A stretch of 64,000 bases of DNA. Origin: Trichoplax adhaerens (Eukaryota; Placozoa; Uniplacotomia; Trichoplacea; Trichoplacidae). A program made the translations under genes and the position numbers. Below are positions 1 to 17,339 of the stretch, one piece after another. Under the pieces are notes generated by a model. The model was given only the letters and a program-made list of their open reading frames with translations. It had not been told where the DNA came from and made no database searches. Position 1 is the first letter of the stretch, and the number at the start of each line of letters is the position of its first letter. Location of the stretch: positions 1,775,868 through 1,839,867 of the forward strand of contig NW_002060952.1 of assembly GCF_000150275.1 (NCBI RefSeq), in the 5' to 3' direction.

Positions 1-680
1 GATTATTATTGGTATATTTATAGATTTCCCTCGCTGATTTGTTGTGCATGGTTAGGTCAAGCAGTCATACTGTCACATCAAATCGATATTTAGGCTCGAA
101 TATCCTATCCTTCTATTAGCCTAAATTAATGACTACAACGTTCAAATACGCTCAACTGCTTAGCAGACTTCTATATACATACGGACGTTAATCTTACAGT
201 ATTAAGATCAGTACCTAGAGTTTACACTATAGCAGTACATAAGACAATCGTTCGTTCGTGATCTTCTCTCCTTCAATAACGGATAATATGGCCCATTGTA
301 CAGAGTTGTGTTCCCTTGAGTCAGAAGGCCTAAAAAATTTTATGACGGTCAGGAATATCTTCATATGAAGCATATAAAGAATTGTGTAATTGGCATCCAA
401 GGAGACCTGAGAAAGGTTGATCCGATTTTGATCGCATTAATTGTTTGATATACTTGTACTTGGAATAGTTCTATTTCCAGCTAATATCACGAAAACCCAA
501 GCTGCTACCGCAACCGCTAACAAAACCTAATCGATTATGAAGCAAATTGAACGATGTCAACGCAAAAGTAATTTCTTATCCTCTCTCGTAAATTTATAAT
601 AATAACTCGCAAGCGCGAACGCATACTACTACAGTATTTCTGATAATACAGTACAAGTCTATGCGTATCAATGCGTACAA
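1..680. other. Intergenic, no gene seen
   Basis: No reading frame or splice-bounded exon could be supported here. The sequence is AT-rich and leads into the tandem duplication that starts at 681. Confidence 0.5.
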
Positions 681-823
681 GTTTTTATTGACTACCGCAG
701 ATGCTTCATGTAAAGATTCACTTCACTGCATATATCAATCCATGTTCTGTTGATAATATCATGCTAAGACTCAAGTAATTGCATACTGTATTTACGCGTT
801 TTAACAATGTGTAATAGAATAGA

Positions 824-908
824 ATGAAGATTTAACATTTCATAGAGCATAAACAGTGTCAAATCGCTTGTTTCACAATGTATGTTCTATGAAATGTTAA
901 ATCTTCAT
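824..908. repeat. Long hairpin, copy 1
   Basis: A 28-base left arm at 824-851 (atgaagatttaacatttcat...) is the reverse complement of 881-908 with a single mismatch, separated by a 29-base loop. It could be a small foldback/MITE-like element or a structured transcript. The sequence alone does not decide. Confidence 0.85.
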
Positions 909-1166
909 ACCATTCATTTCATCGATAGTTTACTTATAATATTTATAATGTAATACGCTGTCCTATCCATCTCTGATCAATCGATACATCCAATAAAAAG
1001 GTTTAGCAAGAAGTTATAAAGTTTTTATTGACTACTACAGATGCTTCATGTAAAGATTCACTTCACTGCATATATCAATTCATATTCTGTTGATAATATC
1101 ATGTTAAGACTCAAGTAATTGCATACTGTATTTACGCGTATTATTAACAATGTGTGATAAAATAGA

Positions 1167-1256
1167 ATGAAGATTTAACATTTCATAGAGCATAAACAGT
1201 GTCAAATCGCTTGTTTCACAATGTACTGTATGTTCCATGAAATGTTAAATCTTCAT
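1167..1256. repeat. Long hairpin, copy 2
   Basis: This is the second copy of the hairpin inside the tandem duplication. Arms at 1167-1194 and 1229-1256 pair with two mismatches, and the loop is slightly longer (34 bases) than in copy 1 because of a small insertion. Confidence 0.85.
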
Positions 1257-1513
1257 ACCATCCATTTCATCGATAGTTTACTTACAATATTTATAATGTA
1301 ATACGCTGTCCTATCCATCTCTGATCAATCGATATATCCAATAACAAGGTTTAGCAAGAAATTATAAAATTGTCATCCTCAAGCTTAGCTAGTCAAAGTA
1401 ACGATGGAAACGGATGTTGCTGACTGATGTTGCTAACTTCTAAAACGAGCAGTTTATTAATATTGTATAGTACACAGGTAATGTACTGGATAGTATGCGC
1501 CACTATGACCGGA

Positions 1514-1544
1514 CTACAGTACAGTGTACAGTGTACAGTGTACA
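1514..1544. repeat. GTACAGT short-repeat cluster
   Basis: Repeated acagtgtacagtgtacagtgtac units upstream of DIMT1. The same self-complementary motif recurs in several intergenic places in the window (36.1, 40.9, 41.45, 49.26, 56.3 kb). Confidence 0.7.
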
Positions 1545-1807
1545 ATCAACCACATGCTCTACGGTACTGAGAATGAAGCAGCTAAGCCTGTCTGCAGACT
1601 GGAAATGATTGCAGAGGTGCAGCGCAGATCCATCTAGGAAGTAATCCCTAGCAGAAGTGCAAACTATCTGTGAATTCTTACAAGTAGCTGGACACGATTG
1701 TGGTGATTACAATTTTACCCTTTGAATCCAACAGAAAATATCGGTGGTTGCACAGTTAATAGGAGAATTATTCACTTTATCGGAACCCGAATTAATACGA
1801 AATCAGC

Positions 1808-4627
<2,820 letters not shown>

Positions 4628-7600
4628 AAGATGAAATAACATCTGTACACTTATTATGTACTTATCTATCGTTTTCTACTAAGCTAGAAGATGAAAAGAT
4701 TATATAATGTCAAAAATATTTAAACGTATTTTGTATATAAGACATACATAAGTATCTATTATTTTCACATTTGCCATGTCATCATGATGACTTTTAATAG
4801 CCGTACGCATATACGTATCGATGTAATGATGAAATATTGCGATCATGAATACTTTGTTGTGTACCACTGTAGATTTAATTATTATTAAATGTTATGACTT
4901 CTCATAGCAAATGGAAGGTCTGACTTAAATTGTAGTAACCTAGACTGTTATAGAATAGGGTAACAACACTTGGAATTATCTTTAAGTCGACTCCCCGCCT
5001 AGAGGTGCTTTGCCAACGTAGCAATTAGTGATTTATCCAAGGCCAGTAGCTAATATTGTAACGCAAGTATGTGTATATTGTTCCGAAGTACCAAAATTTA
5101 TTTATACCGCTCGACTTATAAGTAATTATTATATCGATAAATATTAGTAAATGCACGGCTACGTTAACTATATCTAACCCAGATATAATATGTCTGTTGA
5201 TTTTTACTAAGCGAGTATCCTTCTTTCCATGCTCCTTGTCGAAATATTGTAGAGATTTACCCGTAAATTATTAAGAGAAGCATGATTACTAAAATTGTTA
5301 ATTTTTTTCATCATTTTATGGTAATATTGATATCAACTGCGTAGTTGATTCGAATTGATCAACGTAGACCATCAATCTAACTTCTTACATGAATATAATA
5401 ATTTATTTAATATAAAATCACATTAAGCGTTGTTGACTTAGCAACGACCAAATATAAGCACCACCTATATACATTGTTGATGCTTTTTCGAAGCATTAAT
5501 TAGTAGAACATTTTAATAACTGTTTTTACAGCTTAGCATTTGGCAGAGCAATCGCATACGTATATTTAGAAACTTAAAGCATTATGGAAGATCCATTGTT
5601 TGGGTAAATATTGGTAGTATTCTCTAAATGTCAGGCAATTACTTCAATAATTGCAAGTTACATATGTATTGATTATTTGAATCAGTCTATTATTATTATA
5701 TTAATCATCAAAGAAATATCCAGCTACATTTTTAGTAAATGGCTAAAGAAGCTATGCAATAGCAAACAATCAAGAATTCAAAATTACAACGATACGTCTA
5801 CGTAGTAAATTATCAAGATATATACTGTTATGTCTAGTTGCTGTATTTATAGAGTATAATCCGTAAAGCAAATTAATTTTCAGTTTTACAGCTACAACAT
5901 ATCAATTTCTATTCGTAAACATCTTTTAAAAATTTTGAAGTAAAACTAACACAAGTCAGTATACTCGTATCTCTTAATCATTGGGTATGAAAGAGTTGGG
6001 TCAAGAATCCGTTAATATCATTAACTATCAATGATATACTGATAATAATATTTTACTTATTTACCGTATGGCCTTATAGTTTATTTTTCTTCCAAGTTGC
6101 CCCCGTAGATAGTTATAATATGAGGTTAATATCTTTATTTTATAATGACAGTAGCAGTAGACTCATTGTCGGATTATCGTTGACTTGAAATAGCTAAAAC
6201 TAGAAACGTAAAGGAAATAGCATTGCCAATAACAACAACAAATACATCAACAAGCATCAAAAACAATAGCACGTTCTTTACAAGGGCTCCTAATGCCATA
6301 TCAACAAAACAATAAGGATCATAATTCTACCAAAAGGGAGTTATTGTATTTTATTATCATAGTTCGTTAAAATTGCAAGGCATTATAATGAATTCTATTT
6401 TAGCAATCAAGAGGCGAATTTGCAACATGTTCGTTTTTTATTATTTCATCACTAAGGTCTCTAAGAAAAATAAAAAGAAAAATAATAATGTTCCTAGAAT
6501 TGAAACCTATTATTCTGTATCATGTTGTCAAATGGTTATGCAATACTGTTTCCTTGTTGCCATCATCACAACCATTCAATTAGCTGCAATGTAAGCAGTA
6601 ACTTTCTATTTTAATCTATCTATTTTTTTGCGCTAACAACAAGTTGAAGAAAGCTAGAAAGTTAATAGTCGTATTTTCATTACTACGTATATTTCAATTT
6701 TCTGGTTAACCTAATAGCACAAATTTCACTGTAGCGTAGAATATATTATTAATGAATATATATTTAAGCGTGATGAATACACATCATATGCTATATTACA
6801 TTCTAGAGATTACCTAGCCTCCGTGACTTATCAATAGTTTTTTTCCACTTGGTTAAAATCAAAAATTATTTTCGACAAGGCTTTAACTAATCACTGATTC
6901 AGCAGCGAAAGATAGATAAAATAACTACAGAAGGAGCTAGATTTATTTATAAACTCTCATTACTATGAAATGATCATATTTACAATAATGCAATGCATCG
7001 TCAATGTTACTTGCCGGCCATACAATTTCATTCTATGAATGACTGTGCGACTGAAATTTTTTGTGTCTCTATCGTACATATACATAAAGAACAATAAATA
7101 ATAGGTAAATACTCCACTATTTGACGTCAAAAATATTCAAATATAGCTAGAGGCACTATATGCTTCGCCAAAGTATGTTTCTTTTATTCTATACTTGTCA
7201 TAATTGAATCATGACCTATTTAATGTTATATCTGATAGTATGCCATACGCAATGGAATGCCATCACTTGCTTATTATCACAATATAATCTTTATTATCTT
7301 TTGATCGCTCATTATAAAGTACGTGTGCCAGGCTTGCATATATACATTTGAATATATGAAATGTACATGTTATCCGATGGACAGAAATAAGTATTTTAAA
7401 TTTCTGTAATGCAACCATCATACCCATTAATTATATGGGTAACACGGAATGTATCATAAATCGGAGTAGATAAAGTTTACCTTAAAAATTTTCTTCAGTG
7501 ACACTTTTTTCATTTTCTTCAGCTGAAAAATATTAATAATATTTACTGTATTATTTCTACGGAACTCATTTTTTATCAATTTCAGACCTTATAGATAGTC

Positions 7601-10600
7601 TCTTTATGTTACTATTATAAAATGAAATATTTTATCTCTCTAGCATTCGATCAATTTCAATGTACTACATACTTAACAATATACTTCTTACCTCAGCCAA
7701 TCTGGCCACGTCGCAAGTAATTTTATGCTAGTTACTTCAATTAAGCCTTTATTTAGATTATAAAAGCGGCTAGATAAAGTAATTAAATTTGAGTAATTTT
7801 TTATCTGATAATGACTAAACTTTAGAAATTATTCAATTTTATGCGCCCGTATTCTGCTTTTAGGGTCAGGGAGAAGGAATAGCTATGCCAAATTTCAGCG
7901 ATACTGACTTTAAATCATACTCGAAATTAGTAAAGCTTGCAAGCGTTTTGATCCCTCTTACCTTACTAAACGCTAGTCTAGGAGCACGATAAAACTACAA
8001 CAGCGCTCCATTCTTGATATGCCATTTATATACAGATATTGATCGATTAGAAAATCTTCATTAAGAAATAAAACAAAAACTAAATTCGCAATCTTAATAA
8101 GTGTTTTAAATCATATGTAAATATCTTACTTTGAATAAGTATCAATAAATTTTTCCATTTTCTAATAAACTTATTATACCCTCACTCTAGATGTTGCCTT
8201 AAACTCTTAACGAAATGATTAAAGAGGAATAAATCGGCTAGCCTTATAGACATAAATTTTAAGCAAATCTGTTAAAAACAGATTTTGCAGCTAACGAAAC
8301 TAACATAGTGCCTTAACGATTCTACAATAAAGCCGACGTTCTTATTCCTGAACTTAGTTTTTTTCTGAAAAGCTGTAAGAGGGGAAATTATTCGTATGGC
8401 CTAATATTAACTATTTATAAGCATCTTATTATTGCACCTTCTCCATTTGTAATGCTATTAATTTCATCAGTCTATTTTATTTTGCAAAATAAGTCGTTAA
8501 AATATCAGAAGCAATCAAAACTTTCAAACTTTTTTATCTACTAATAAGTAAAGTATTCCTTGTATTGCTTACTAGATAAATGGTTGGGATCACTGTATAT
8601 CTTGAATATATTCAGCCCACCTTTCACTTGATATTATCTACGAGAGAAATTATAACAGCGATTGAAGAAAATAGTTTATTATGTAAGTCAACACGAATAA
8701 TCAATCTATCCTTAAATACTCTGAATATAAATAGCATACACCTAACTTTGCACGGTTAATAATTTTTTAATTTTATATCGGACTTGTTAAGGCCTGTGTT
8801 TACATAGTAGATTACGGAAATAGCTTTCGTTGTCATTCTTTGGAACTACCGCTTAGCTCTTAAATAAATTTCGTATAAGAATCAGCAATTAAAAAGCAAT
8901 ATAATCGATTGAAACCACGACATGATGAAAAATATTTCATCATTTATTAATTAATTATTATCGTGATATTTTCGAGTTATCAACATACTTTCGAGGCGTT
9001 GGTTAATTAAAAGCTCATTTAATAATTCATTCAAGATAAAATTTATCGGTATTATTTTTAACGCATGTCACATCATATAATATTTCACGGGTAAAATTTA
9101 TTCGTAGGACTTATTGTCACACTATGATCATCTATAATCGACTAATTATCAATTTCAACATGACAGGTAGGGTGCCATATAGTTAAGTTATCGTTATAGT
9201 GATGATCTAACTCAATTAACGGAAGATGTAACTAATTCTACTACGAATAAATAGCCGTTGCCCGCCAAATTATTTGCTATATCGCCAGAACTTTATTCTG
9301 ACCTACGACTAAGCTCGAGACTAATATTAATATTTTACTTTCGTTCTGAAGCTTCTAGCGCATTAACAAGTTTGTCAACAAGCATCCTACCACAGTAATT
9401 TAAGTACAATAAATCCAATGCAATATTTTTGGCAACATTCGAGCATTCTAATACTAGCATTCCAGTCTCTCTTTATAGAAGTCAATTAGCATAAGAATGC
9501 TGTCATGCAGACAATCGTCTTCAGTTGGAATAATAAATAATTAAACGATTAACATCCAGCTATTTAGCATTTATGATGATTATAATTTAAAATTTAAACG
9601 ATGAATGACAACAATGACTATTGCGAAACAATACAAATTAACAATTGTCCCATCAAATCGATACAACAATCTTCTTATTTCATCTTCTATTCCACTTCTA
9701 CACAACTATCGTATTGATAAAATATCAATCTTAATTTAGTGATATTAGCATCGTTTTTTATGCGAAGTAGACAAGACAAAATGATGACTTAACCAATTTG
9801 CTCTATCTAAGGCTAATTTTTACAGTTAACAGATCAAAATAACTCTAGACATCGTAAGGAATCAGGTAAAGAAATAGTAACACAGCGAGTGAACAGCATT
9901 AATCATGTTTACAGTATGTCATCTTAATTTAAGTAACTGTATTACTTTTGATAAATTAAAAATCATCTCTTTTATTAGTTTACTAGAGATATAAGTAGAA
10001 AAGGTCATCATTTAACCTGTATAACCTAATCAAAAATAGTAATGTAAGCAATCATCTAACGCTGTTACTTCGTCATGTCTATTTCCTTGTTGTGAACGGA
10101 TGGTTGTAATGATCATTGTAAACTTGATATATACAATTACGATCTTTTAGTCATCATCGATTGATTTTAAAGGATAGCTTTAAAAATTGATTGTAGCACA
10201 GTTTTCTATCAGAAATTATTGTTTCGCCATAAAAGAAACAGCGTACAACCTGATAATTTCTCAGCAAAAACTTGTTCATTTATACGACTAATCGATTTTT
10301 TATTCAAAAAGCGTAATCAGATAAAACAGTTGTAATTTTATGAGCGAAACGATTTAATGGTATTTTAGATATCGTAAATATTTTTGTTAAAAATAAAATC
10401 AGTAATCTCATCCTACGCATTATATTCGATATACAGTACTGCTAATATTATATATATATATACAGAAGTAAACATTATATTATCTTTGTTTTACCCACAC
10501 ATTAAGATGTAACATGCAGTAGTATCCTATTTGCATCCAATGCCTTCCTTGAATTTTACGCTAGTAAACAACATCAATTTGACATTAAATAGTTTCTATT

Positions 10601-13600
10601 TGTCATAGCTAAGCTACTCCTCCAAGTATCGTTTTTAATACCCTCTCTGACGGCGGTTTACTCGTTTAGTGGATCAAGACATAAAAGCAGAAGCTCCATA
10701 TAGCTGTTTCTAATACCATTTTATCCAATTTTCAGCTATGCTAGCCCTATCTTTCACTAGTCATTAGTGCAAGAAGAATCAGTTTACTTTGTCTTATACG
10801 CTTCACGAAAGTATCGTCAACAGATCATTATGTAAGCATTAAAATCTCCTAGTTACAAAATTAATTGCTCGCTCATGATCAGTTACTTTATCATGCATAG
10901 TTATCATCAACATGAAAGTTCTCACTTAATATAATTTCTTGAAAACGCATAACTATCTAATGAGAATTTTGTATTAGTAAATTTATCGCTAGCTACTTAG
11001 ATGAAAGATAAAAGCAATTTAACTGCAATTATACAATTATCACTTGACTATTTTAATAAAGATAAATATAATAACATAATAATTTAACAATAGGCCCTCC
11101 AGTGCATTGTATGCTAGCAAGATAAAATAACGCTCTAGATAAATAACTCTTTGACGTAGATAATATATTGAAGTATAGATTAGATCGATATACTGTATTG
11201 TCGTAGAAAATCGAGATTTGAAATTGTACTGGAAGGATAATCTTTTCTTTATATCAAAATAATTCGATAATTTCTTTCACGTAAGTGACACTATTTCCTG
11301 CATCCTCATCGCTTAATTTTACTAGATCAGCATTGATAGATTTATTCTAATCATATAAAAAATGGCTAATTGAAAATTAAAATATAGGCTATCAAAAATA
11401 GATTAGTTTATAATTTATAATAACCTTTGGTGTATATCGTTATCTCATCAATAATCAATGTTTAATTATAAGCAGACAGTTCTACAGTCAAGCATTATTT
11501 CTACTGGTAGCAATTATTTCAACATTATCATACGTTGCTCCTCCTTTACAAAAATTGTCGGACTGTTAAGATCAAATTAAGTAATTGACTATTTAGGTTA
11601 TCTTTCAACTCGGCTATTGAAGTAAGCCTCAATTTAATATCGATAACATTAGTTTATGATACAAAAAGTTCGCCTAGAGTTATACAGTAGGACAAAGCAA
11701 GAATTACGTACATCCTCAATTTGCGTATTAACTTTAAATTTGATCCAATCCATAGCTGCCAATATTTGTTTACGAATTATTCCTTCACTATTCTCGATCG
11801 TGTCTAGGATAAAATTTAGGCTGTGTGAACTTGTTTAACTTATTTAGTGTGAGTTATTGCCTTAAATTTTAAATAATGAAATTAAATAATTTTTATCACC
11901 TTTCTAATGATTCTTACCTACTTTTTAGGTAGACTTGATTGGCCGTTAATCGAATGTAATTATTACTTATTGGACTGATAATTAATATAAAAATTAAAAG
12001 TTTGAACATAAGATCGAACACTAGGCTTTCTTTACCCAATCGTTCAAATCTTCAACTTGTAAGTAAAGTTCCATAGATTATAATCGATGATTGCCGAAGT
12101 ACCTGCTTTATCATCCTGTTTTTATTTCAAACTTTTTTCTTTTTTAAAATACGCAATCAAGAGTGTATTTTAGTTACATGCCATTTTAAATGTTTTACAA
12201 AACTAAATCCTTTCCTGGCTAGTACTTAAGGCTTAATATATGGATTAAAAATATTTATCAGAAAGGCTTCTAGAATATTCCTATAGATTCGATTATATCA
12301 AAATAAAGTGATCATTCAGTAACGTCGCCGACAGTAATCTTTGAAAATTTTTTTATAATCATATAACAGCCCATACCTATAGTGACCATATTTTTCAGAC
12401 AAATCATAAATAAATTCCTTACCAATACATACTTTAATAGTACAACTTTGGCATCCAAATACGCTATATATCAATACTAACTCTGTCAAAGTTTAACTAG
12501 TATAAAATCTTAATTACGAATATTTCTTGGTAAAGATCCAATTTTAATCATTTATCATCGAGATTGAAATATAAATTTTTAAATCAACGTCTACTGTGAT
12601 ATTATTCAATTCAAGGCAACTAATTAATCTAGCATAGAAAGCGTCGAATTTAGTAAACTACTCTAATGGTCCATTATAGCTAGAAGCTAGAACTATCTAT
12701 TTCTAATCTATATAACTGAAACTAGTTCGACGTTATTGATCATGCTCCATTATTAAAAACTAAAGCAAACCTTTACTAGCTACATAAAGATAGCAAATAA
12801 ATAAATTTACAAGAGAGATTTCTTTTAAGACAAGAGTGCTGAAGCCTGCAGCTGTATATCTAATTATAGCCTTCTGTACGTTATATAATATTATCGTGAA
12901 ATAGATAGGAAGTAATAGTTAATCATTATATCCTTTGTAACAGCGCTATTTACTAACTTGCTTATCTCCTCGTTAAGATATTTAGAGTCAAGCTTTATTT
13001 TTTAACTGGAATGATTTATCTTTCCTTAGAGAATTGCTGATTATGGAGATTAGTATTATACGAAATTTACCCCTAACAAACGAAATAATAATGATTACAA
13101 ATAGATAAAGCTAACTTTTAGCTTTTTAGTTTAAGAGATCGATCATTTTATAGCTTCCTTTCGATCCAATACTTCTCATTAACAATAGAATATGCCCTTA
13201 TATCTTGAGAAGTAAATTAGTGGAGTAGAAAATTGATAATGACCCTTAAAATGAGTAGAATTGATGTCCTCTAATATTTAATTAAATTACGGTCAATGGA
13301 TTTGTGAGGCGAAAATGAGATTGATGAACTGTTGTTTACGTTTAAGTTGATATTTCATGATTTCTTATTATGAACAGTTATGCCCCTTTGCTGATATCTT
13401 ATGAATGCATTCCAAATTTACATAAAGTAATTACAATAATTGCAGAGTGTTGTTTTATGCCATTTACTAACTTAATTATAGCTTGTAAAAGAAGCTCTAT
13501 ATTAAACTTTTTCATCAAGTTTTAGCCATACCTTTCCTAGTGATTATAGCAAGGAGAATTTCATTCATAAGCATGATACTGTATTTACTCTATTGTATAT

Positions 13601-16600
13601 CTATCTTGTTCTTCAACTAATTAATATATATCTTTATGAGCACCCAGACTAGCTATAATGCCAGAATAATAACTAGTTCCAGTCTGCATAATCGATAGCA
13701 AGATTTATTGAAAATCAGGTAAACCTTAATTCTATTTGACACCTTAGCCAAATTCAATTCTATAAATCAAATGTAACTCGCATGTAATGTACATTGCAAA
13801 GCTTAGCCGGGCAAGTGAATTCACAAGATCACTTGTATCTACATGGATTAATGATTTTATATAAGAACGTCTTTGCCTATTATTTTTTCGGCTAGATAAC
13901 TAAAACATGAATTTGCTAATGGTATGCAGCATTAATCATGCAATTTTTTCAGCATAGCAATTAGGTTTAACATGACCATAGATACTGCATTTCCATAATT
14001 ACGTTAATATGCGCATTATTTATACTTGCAGTAGTGTATTCAGGAGCTATGGGCTAACATAGTAGCCCAGTGGGAGAGTTACTCTCTGTGCCAGTGGATA
14101 ATGAGGAGACTGTCTATATTTTAAGTCGCACTATGAACGGAAAACTATCAGCATACAATATATCTGGTTTTAGACGCATTCTACATTCTTTGAGTTGTCA
14201 TGATCAGTTTATACCAGTCAACCTGATAAAGAGCATGGTTGTTTATCATTAATTTTAACGAGATCATACTGTAGCATATTCAATGTTACTGAACTAATTT
14301 TAAAAATGGACTACCAAAGATTCTGACTACTTATTCTACGTCAGAACCACTTATAAGTATAAAAGCACATACAATATCGTCAATGATGGTTAATAGTAGT
14401 AACAACCTTTTCATTCTGTTGGCGTGCGATCAAGTAAATTTCTGATTTAGTTTCATCACTAAAATCTTATGCTTGAACAAATATTCAGTAAAATCATCAT
14501 TAATTCCACTAGCATCCATTAATACGAGTATTGTGATCTCAAATAATATCTGCTACGAAATTAAATTACTGTAAGTATGAATTTATTACATTGATTGTTA
14601 TAGTTTGTCATTAGGACCACCAGCCAACTCGTATACAGTAATGTTCATAGACAGAAATATCAATGATTCTTCTCCTTACGTTAGAAATAATTATCATTTT
14701 TGCGATATGTTATGTTTAGGTTAAGTAGTTGATGTATGACCAGCGAGATAAAACCACGGCCTATTTTGGTGGTAATAGAGCCATTATTATGATTCTATAC
14801 ACGTATGTCAATTCATTAGTAGTACAAATTAACAGTAGTTTTTTTATTTGGACTTATAGTGATGTACCATCATTGTCTGCTGATGTGACTGCTGTTATAT
14901 AATTTGCATGAGAATATTTAAAAACTGTTTAAATTTAATGTACACAACAAAAAGCAAGGTTGGTATTCTATCATCTACGCATAAGAAATTAGATAGTAAA
15001 CAATACATTGTCTCTACCGCAAGACTCTAGCATAAGAAAGCTTATGGCAGTCATAGAATACTAATCTCGATAACTAGTTTAATATTGAAGAATACCAAAA
15101 TACCTCCCAGGGTAGTTTTAGCATGTACTTACACATTTCTTAGGACACTACTCTAACTATTTCAATTTGTCTTTCGGTTTTTCTAATTGTTACGGTTATT
15201 GAACTGTTCATAGAACTTACGGAGAGGATGTAGATTTTACTAGACGGTGTAACTTAAATTTAATTAAGCTTTCGGTTATAAAACTATTCTTTTCAGGGTC
15301 TAGCAGTACTTATTTTCATCTATTATACCTAAAGCGATCTCGATGCTTCATCATTCTGACAAGTTGATCGCTACTCTATCTTCTTCTCAACAACTTACAT
15401 GGTAGTTTTAAAAGTAAAGCTGAAATGGTAATTTATTAAACTCTATTAGCATTTATTTGGCTTAAATCATAAAATAAATAGTCTTTACAATACTGAATTA
15501 TGTTCCCAACAAGCTAACACGGTGGCTTCGAAAATGGGGACTAAAAATCGCTATTTCGCTTTTCTTTCCACCTTTACTTAAATTAAAAGTATTAGGGTAT
15601 ATAAACATGAAAGAGTCATAGCATACTATTGCTGCTTGTGGATGATTTCATTTGTGTTATCCTTTAGTTTCCTTAAGCTTCGTACCCAAGCATACAATAA
15701 TTTTTTGCCGCTATTTTTTTTAAATTCAATAGAACCTAGTCTCTTCCTCTGAAACGAAGATCACAATATTTACAGTCAAGCTTTCAAAGCGTAGTCAGCT
15801 AAACTTCCTATCTAATAAGTTTAAATTGAACTAATAAAATCGATAGAAGCAGATTAATGAGCTCACTTCTGTCATAAAATTTGTTAGGACTATGCAAATA
15901 AGATTAAGGCAGATCCGAAATATTTAGAATGTCCACTTTGATATTAACTAACATTTTCAGATATGATTAGCCATCCGTTTTATTCTTCTCCGATCAGCCT
16001 CAACAACTGTATAAAATGCCGTCGCCTATTTGCATAAATGCATAGCTTAGGTAGTCACCAATTTGAGCATAACAGCAATATTAGGAATAGCATGAATATT
16101 GACCACTTTACGCCCAAACTATACTAAAATAATGAAGTAGTCAAATTATTCTTGGTTGTATTTCTAAAGGACATACTTATGGTCTTCAATTTACCGATAA
16201 TAATTTTGTTTACTGCAGTACATTATCATGCATACGAGCTTTCAGGCAAGCAAAAGTTTTATAACCTTAAAAGAAGAGTCAAAGCTGAACATTCCATTCA
16301 TTAAAGTTAAGCACATCGCTACTTTTCATCTTACAACGTTAAACTTTTCCAACTATCTGATTATATTCGTTCCGCAACGATTTCGTTGCTATGACAATTT
16401 GAGATTGAACTGATAGATAATCATTTGATTGGCTTAACTAGTAGTGGAAAGAGCTAGGTTTTCATTAGATTGACATAGAATAGCAAGAAAATTAATTCAT
16501 TGCAGGATAATTTAGGTTCAGTTCAAGAATTGTTACTAATTATGCGAAAATAATCCGTCACCACGGGCCGATAAGAATATTAAGATAGAGAGTATTGCCG

Positions 16601-17339
16601 ATAAGAAGAGTTTCTGATTCTAACAAATAAAACCTACCTATGATTCTGATTCTTAATTATGATTAGTACTCTATTTAAACACTTTTTAATTAAATGTATT
16701 GAATTCATTATAGGGCCAATAAATTGATCACTTGCACGTTAAAAGAGAATTACTGTACTCTATCCGAGTTACTAAGAATCTTGAGTTACTAGGCCAACGA
16801 AAAGTTCGTGATTAGTGAATATTGGAGTCATTCCAGTACGGATTTATTTAAATTAAACAGTTCTATAATAGAAGTGAATTCTCTTTGTCATATCTTGGCT
16901 GCTCTAAATATTTTATTTTCCGATTATTATTGAAAGTAAATAATTCTATCGTCTTAATTTTTTATTGTTAAATATCAATAAGTCGCATGTGTCCCTGGTT
17001 AGATTTTCCTTTTATTCTATCTTTGTTCAGTTTAAGTTAATTTGTAAAGTTTAGATCAAAGAATATTTTCGTGGACATTTTACTTATAGATAGATTAGTA
17101 TAAACTCTACCCGGTAGATTTGGTGTCAAGTTTAATGAAGGGTTACTTAAGTAATTTTTAAAAGCACAACCAGTAGTATTATATTATGACGATGAGCAGA
17201 AACTAAGATATCAAGCTGTATAAACTTAAGCTATCATAATACTTTCCATGTAGATCTTCTCTTTAGGTCCCAAAATATCCACTTAGACTCTAAAATTTTA
17301 CTTGCGAATGAATAAAACAAATGGTGACATGCGGTTTCC
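4628..17339. other. Long gene-poor region, no supportable gene
   Basis: About 12.7 kb of AT-rich sequence. Open stretches of 40-75 codons exist on both strands (for example 7864-7992 +, 9218-9450 -, 14070-14252 +). At this base composition many such stretches are expected by chance, and none matches a family I recognise or links to others by consistent splice sites. A diverged sequence pair at about 10680-10800 and 13480-13570 suggests old duplication. If the region held genes with short exons like those of DIMT1 or ALG6, conserved motifs should be visible, and I see none. Confidence 0.5.

Larger units (their letters stand above)
681..1368. repeat. Tandem duplication of a ~340-base unit
   Basis: Two adjacent copies, 681-1020 and 1021-1368, begin with the same gtttttattgactac start and end with the same aggtttagcaagaa...ttataaa end. 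They differ by scattered substitutions and a few short indels. They abut exactly, so this is a clean head-to-tail duplication. Each copy contains one long inverted repeat (listed separately). No protein-coding frame is conserved between them. Confidence 0.9.

Noticed and set aside
9218-9540. Minus-strand stretches with attractive peptides (for example IALDLLYLNYCGRMLVDKL)
   Set aside because: Several frames with intervening stops and no valid short introns between them. Kept only as possible relics, not called.
14040-14252. Open frames that might be a Tc1/mariner transposase remnant (ELWANIVAQW...) or a 60-codon ORF
   Set aside because: The resemblance rests on a few residues. No DDE motifs, terminal repeats or neighbouring transposase sequence were found.
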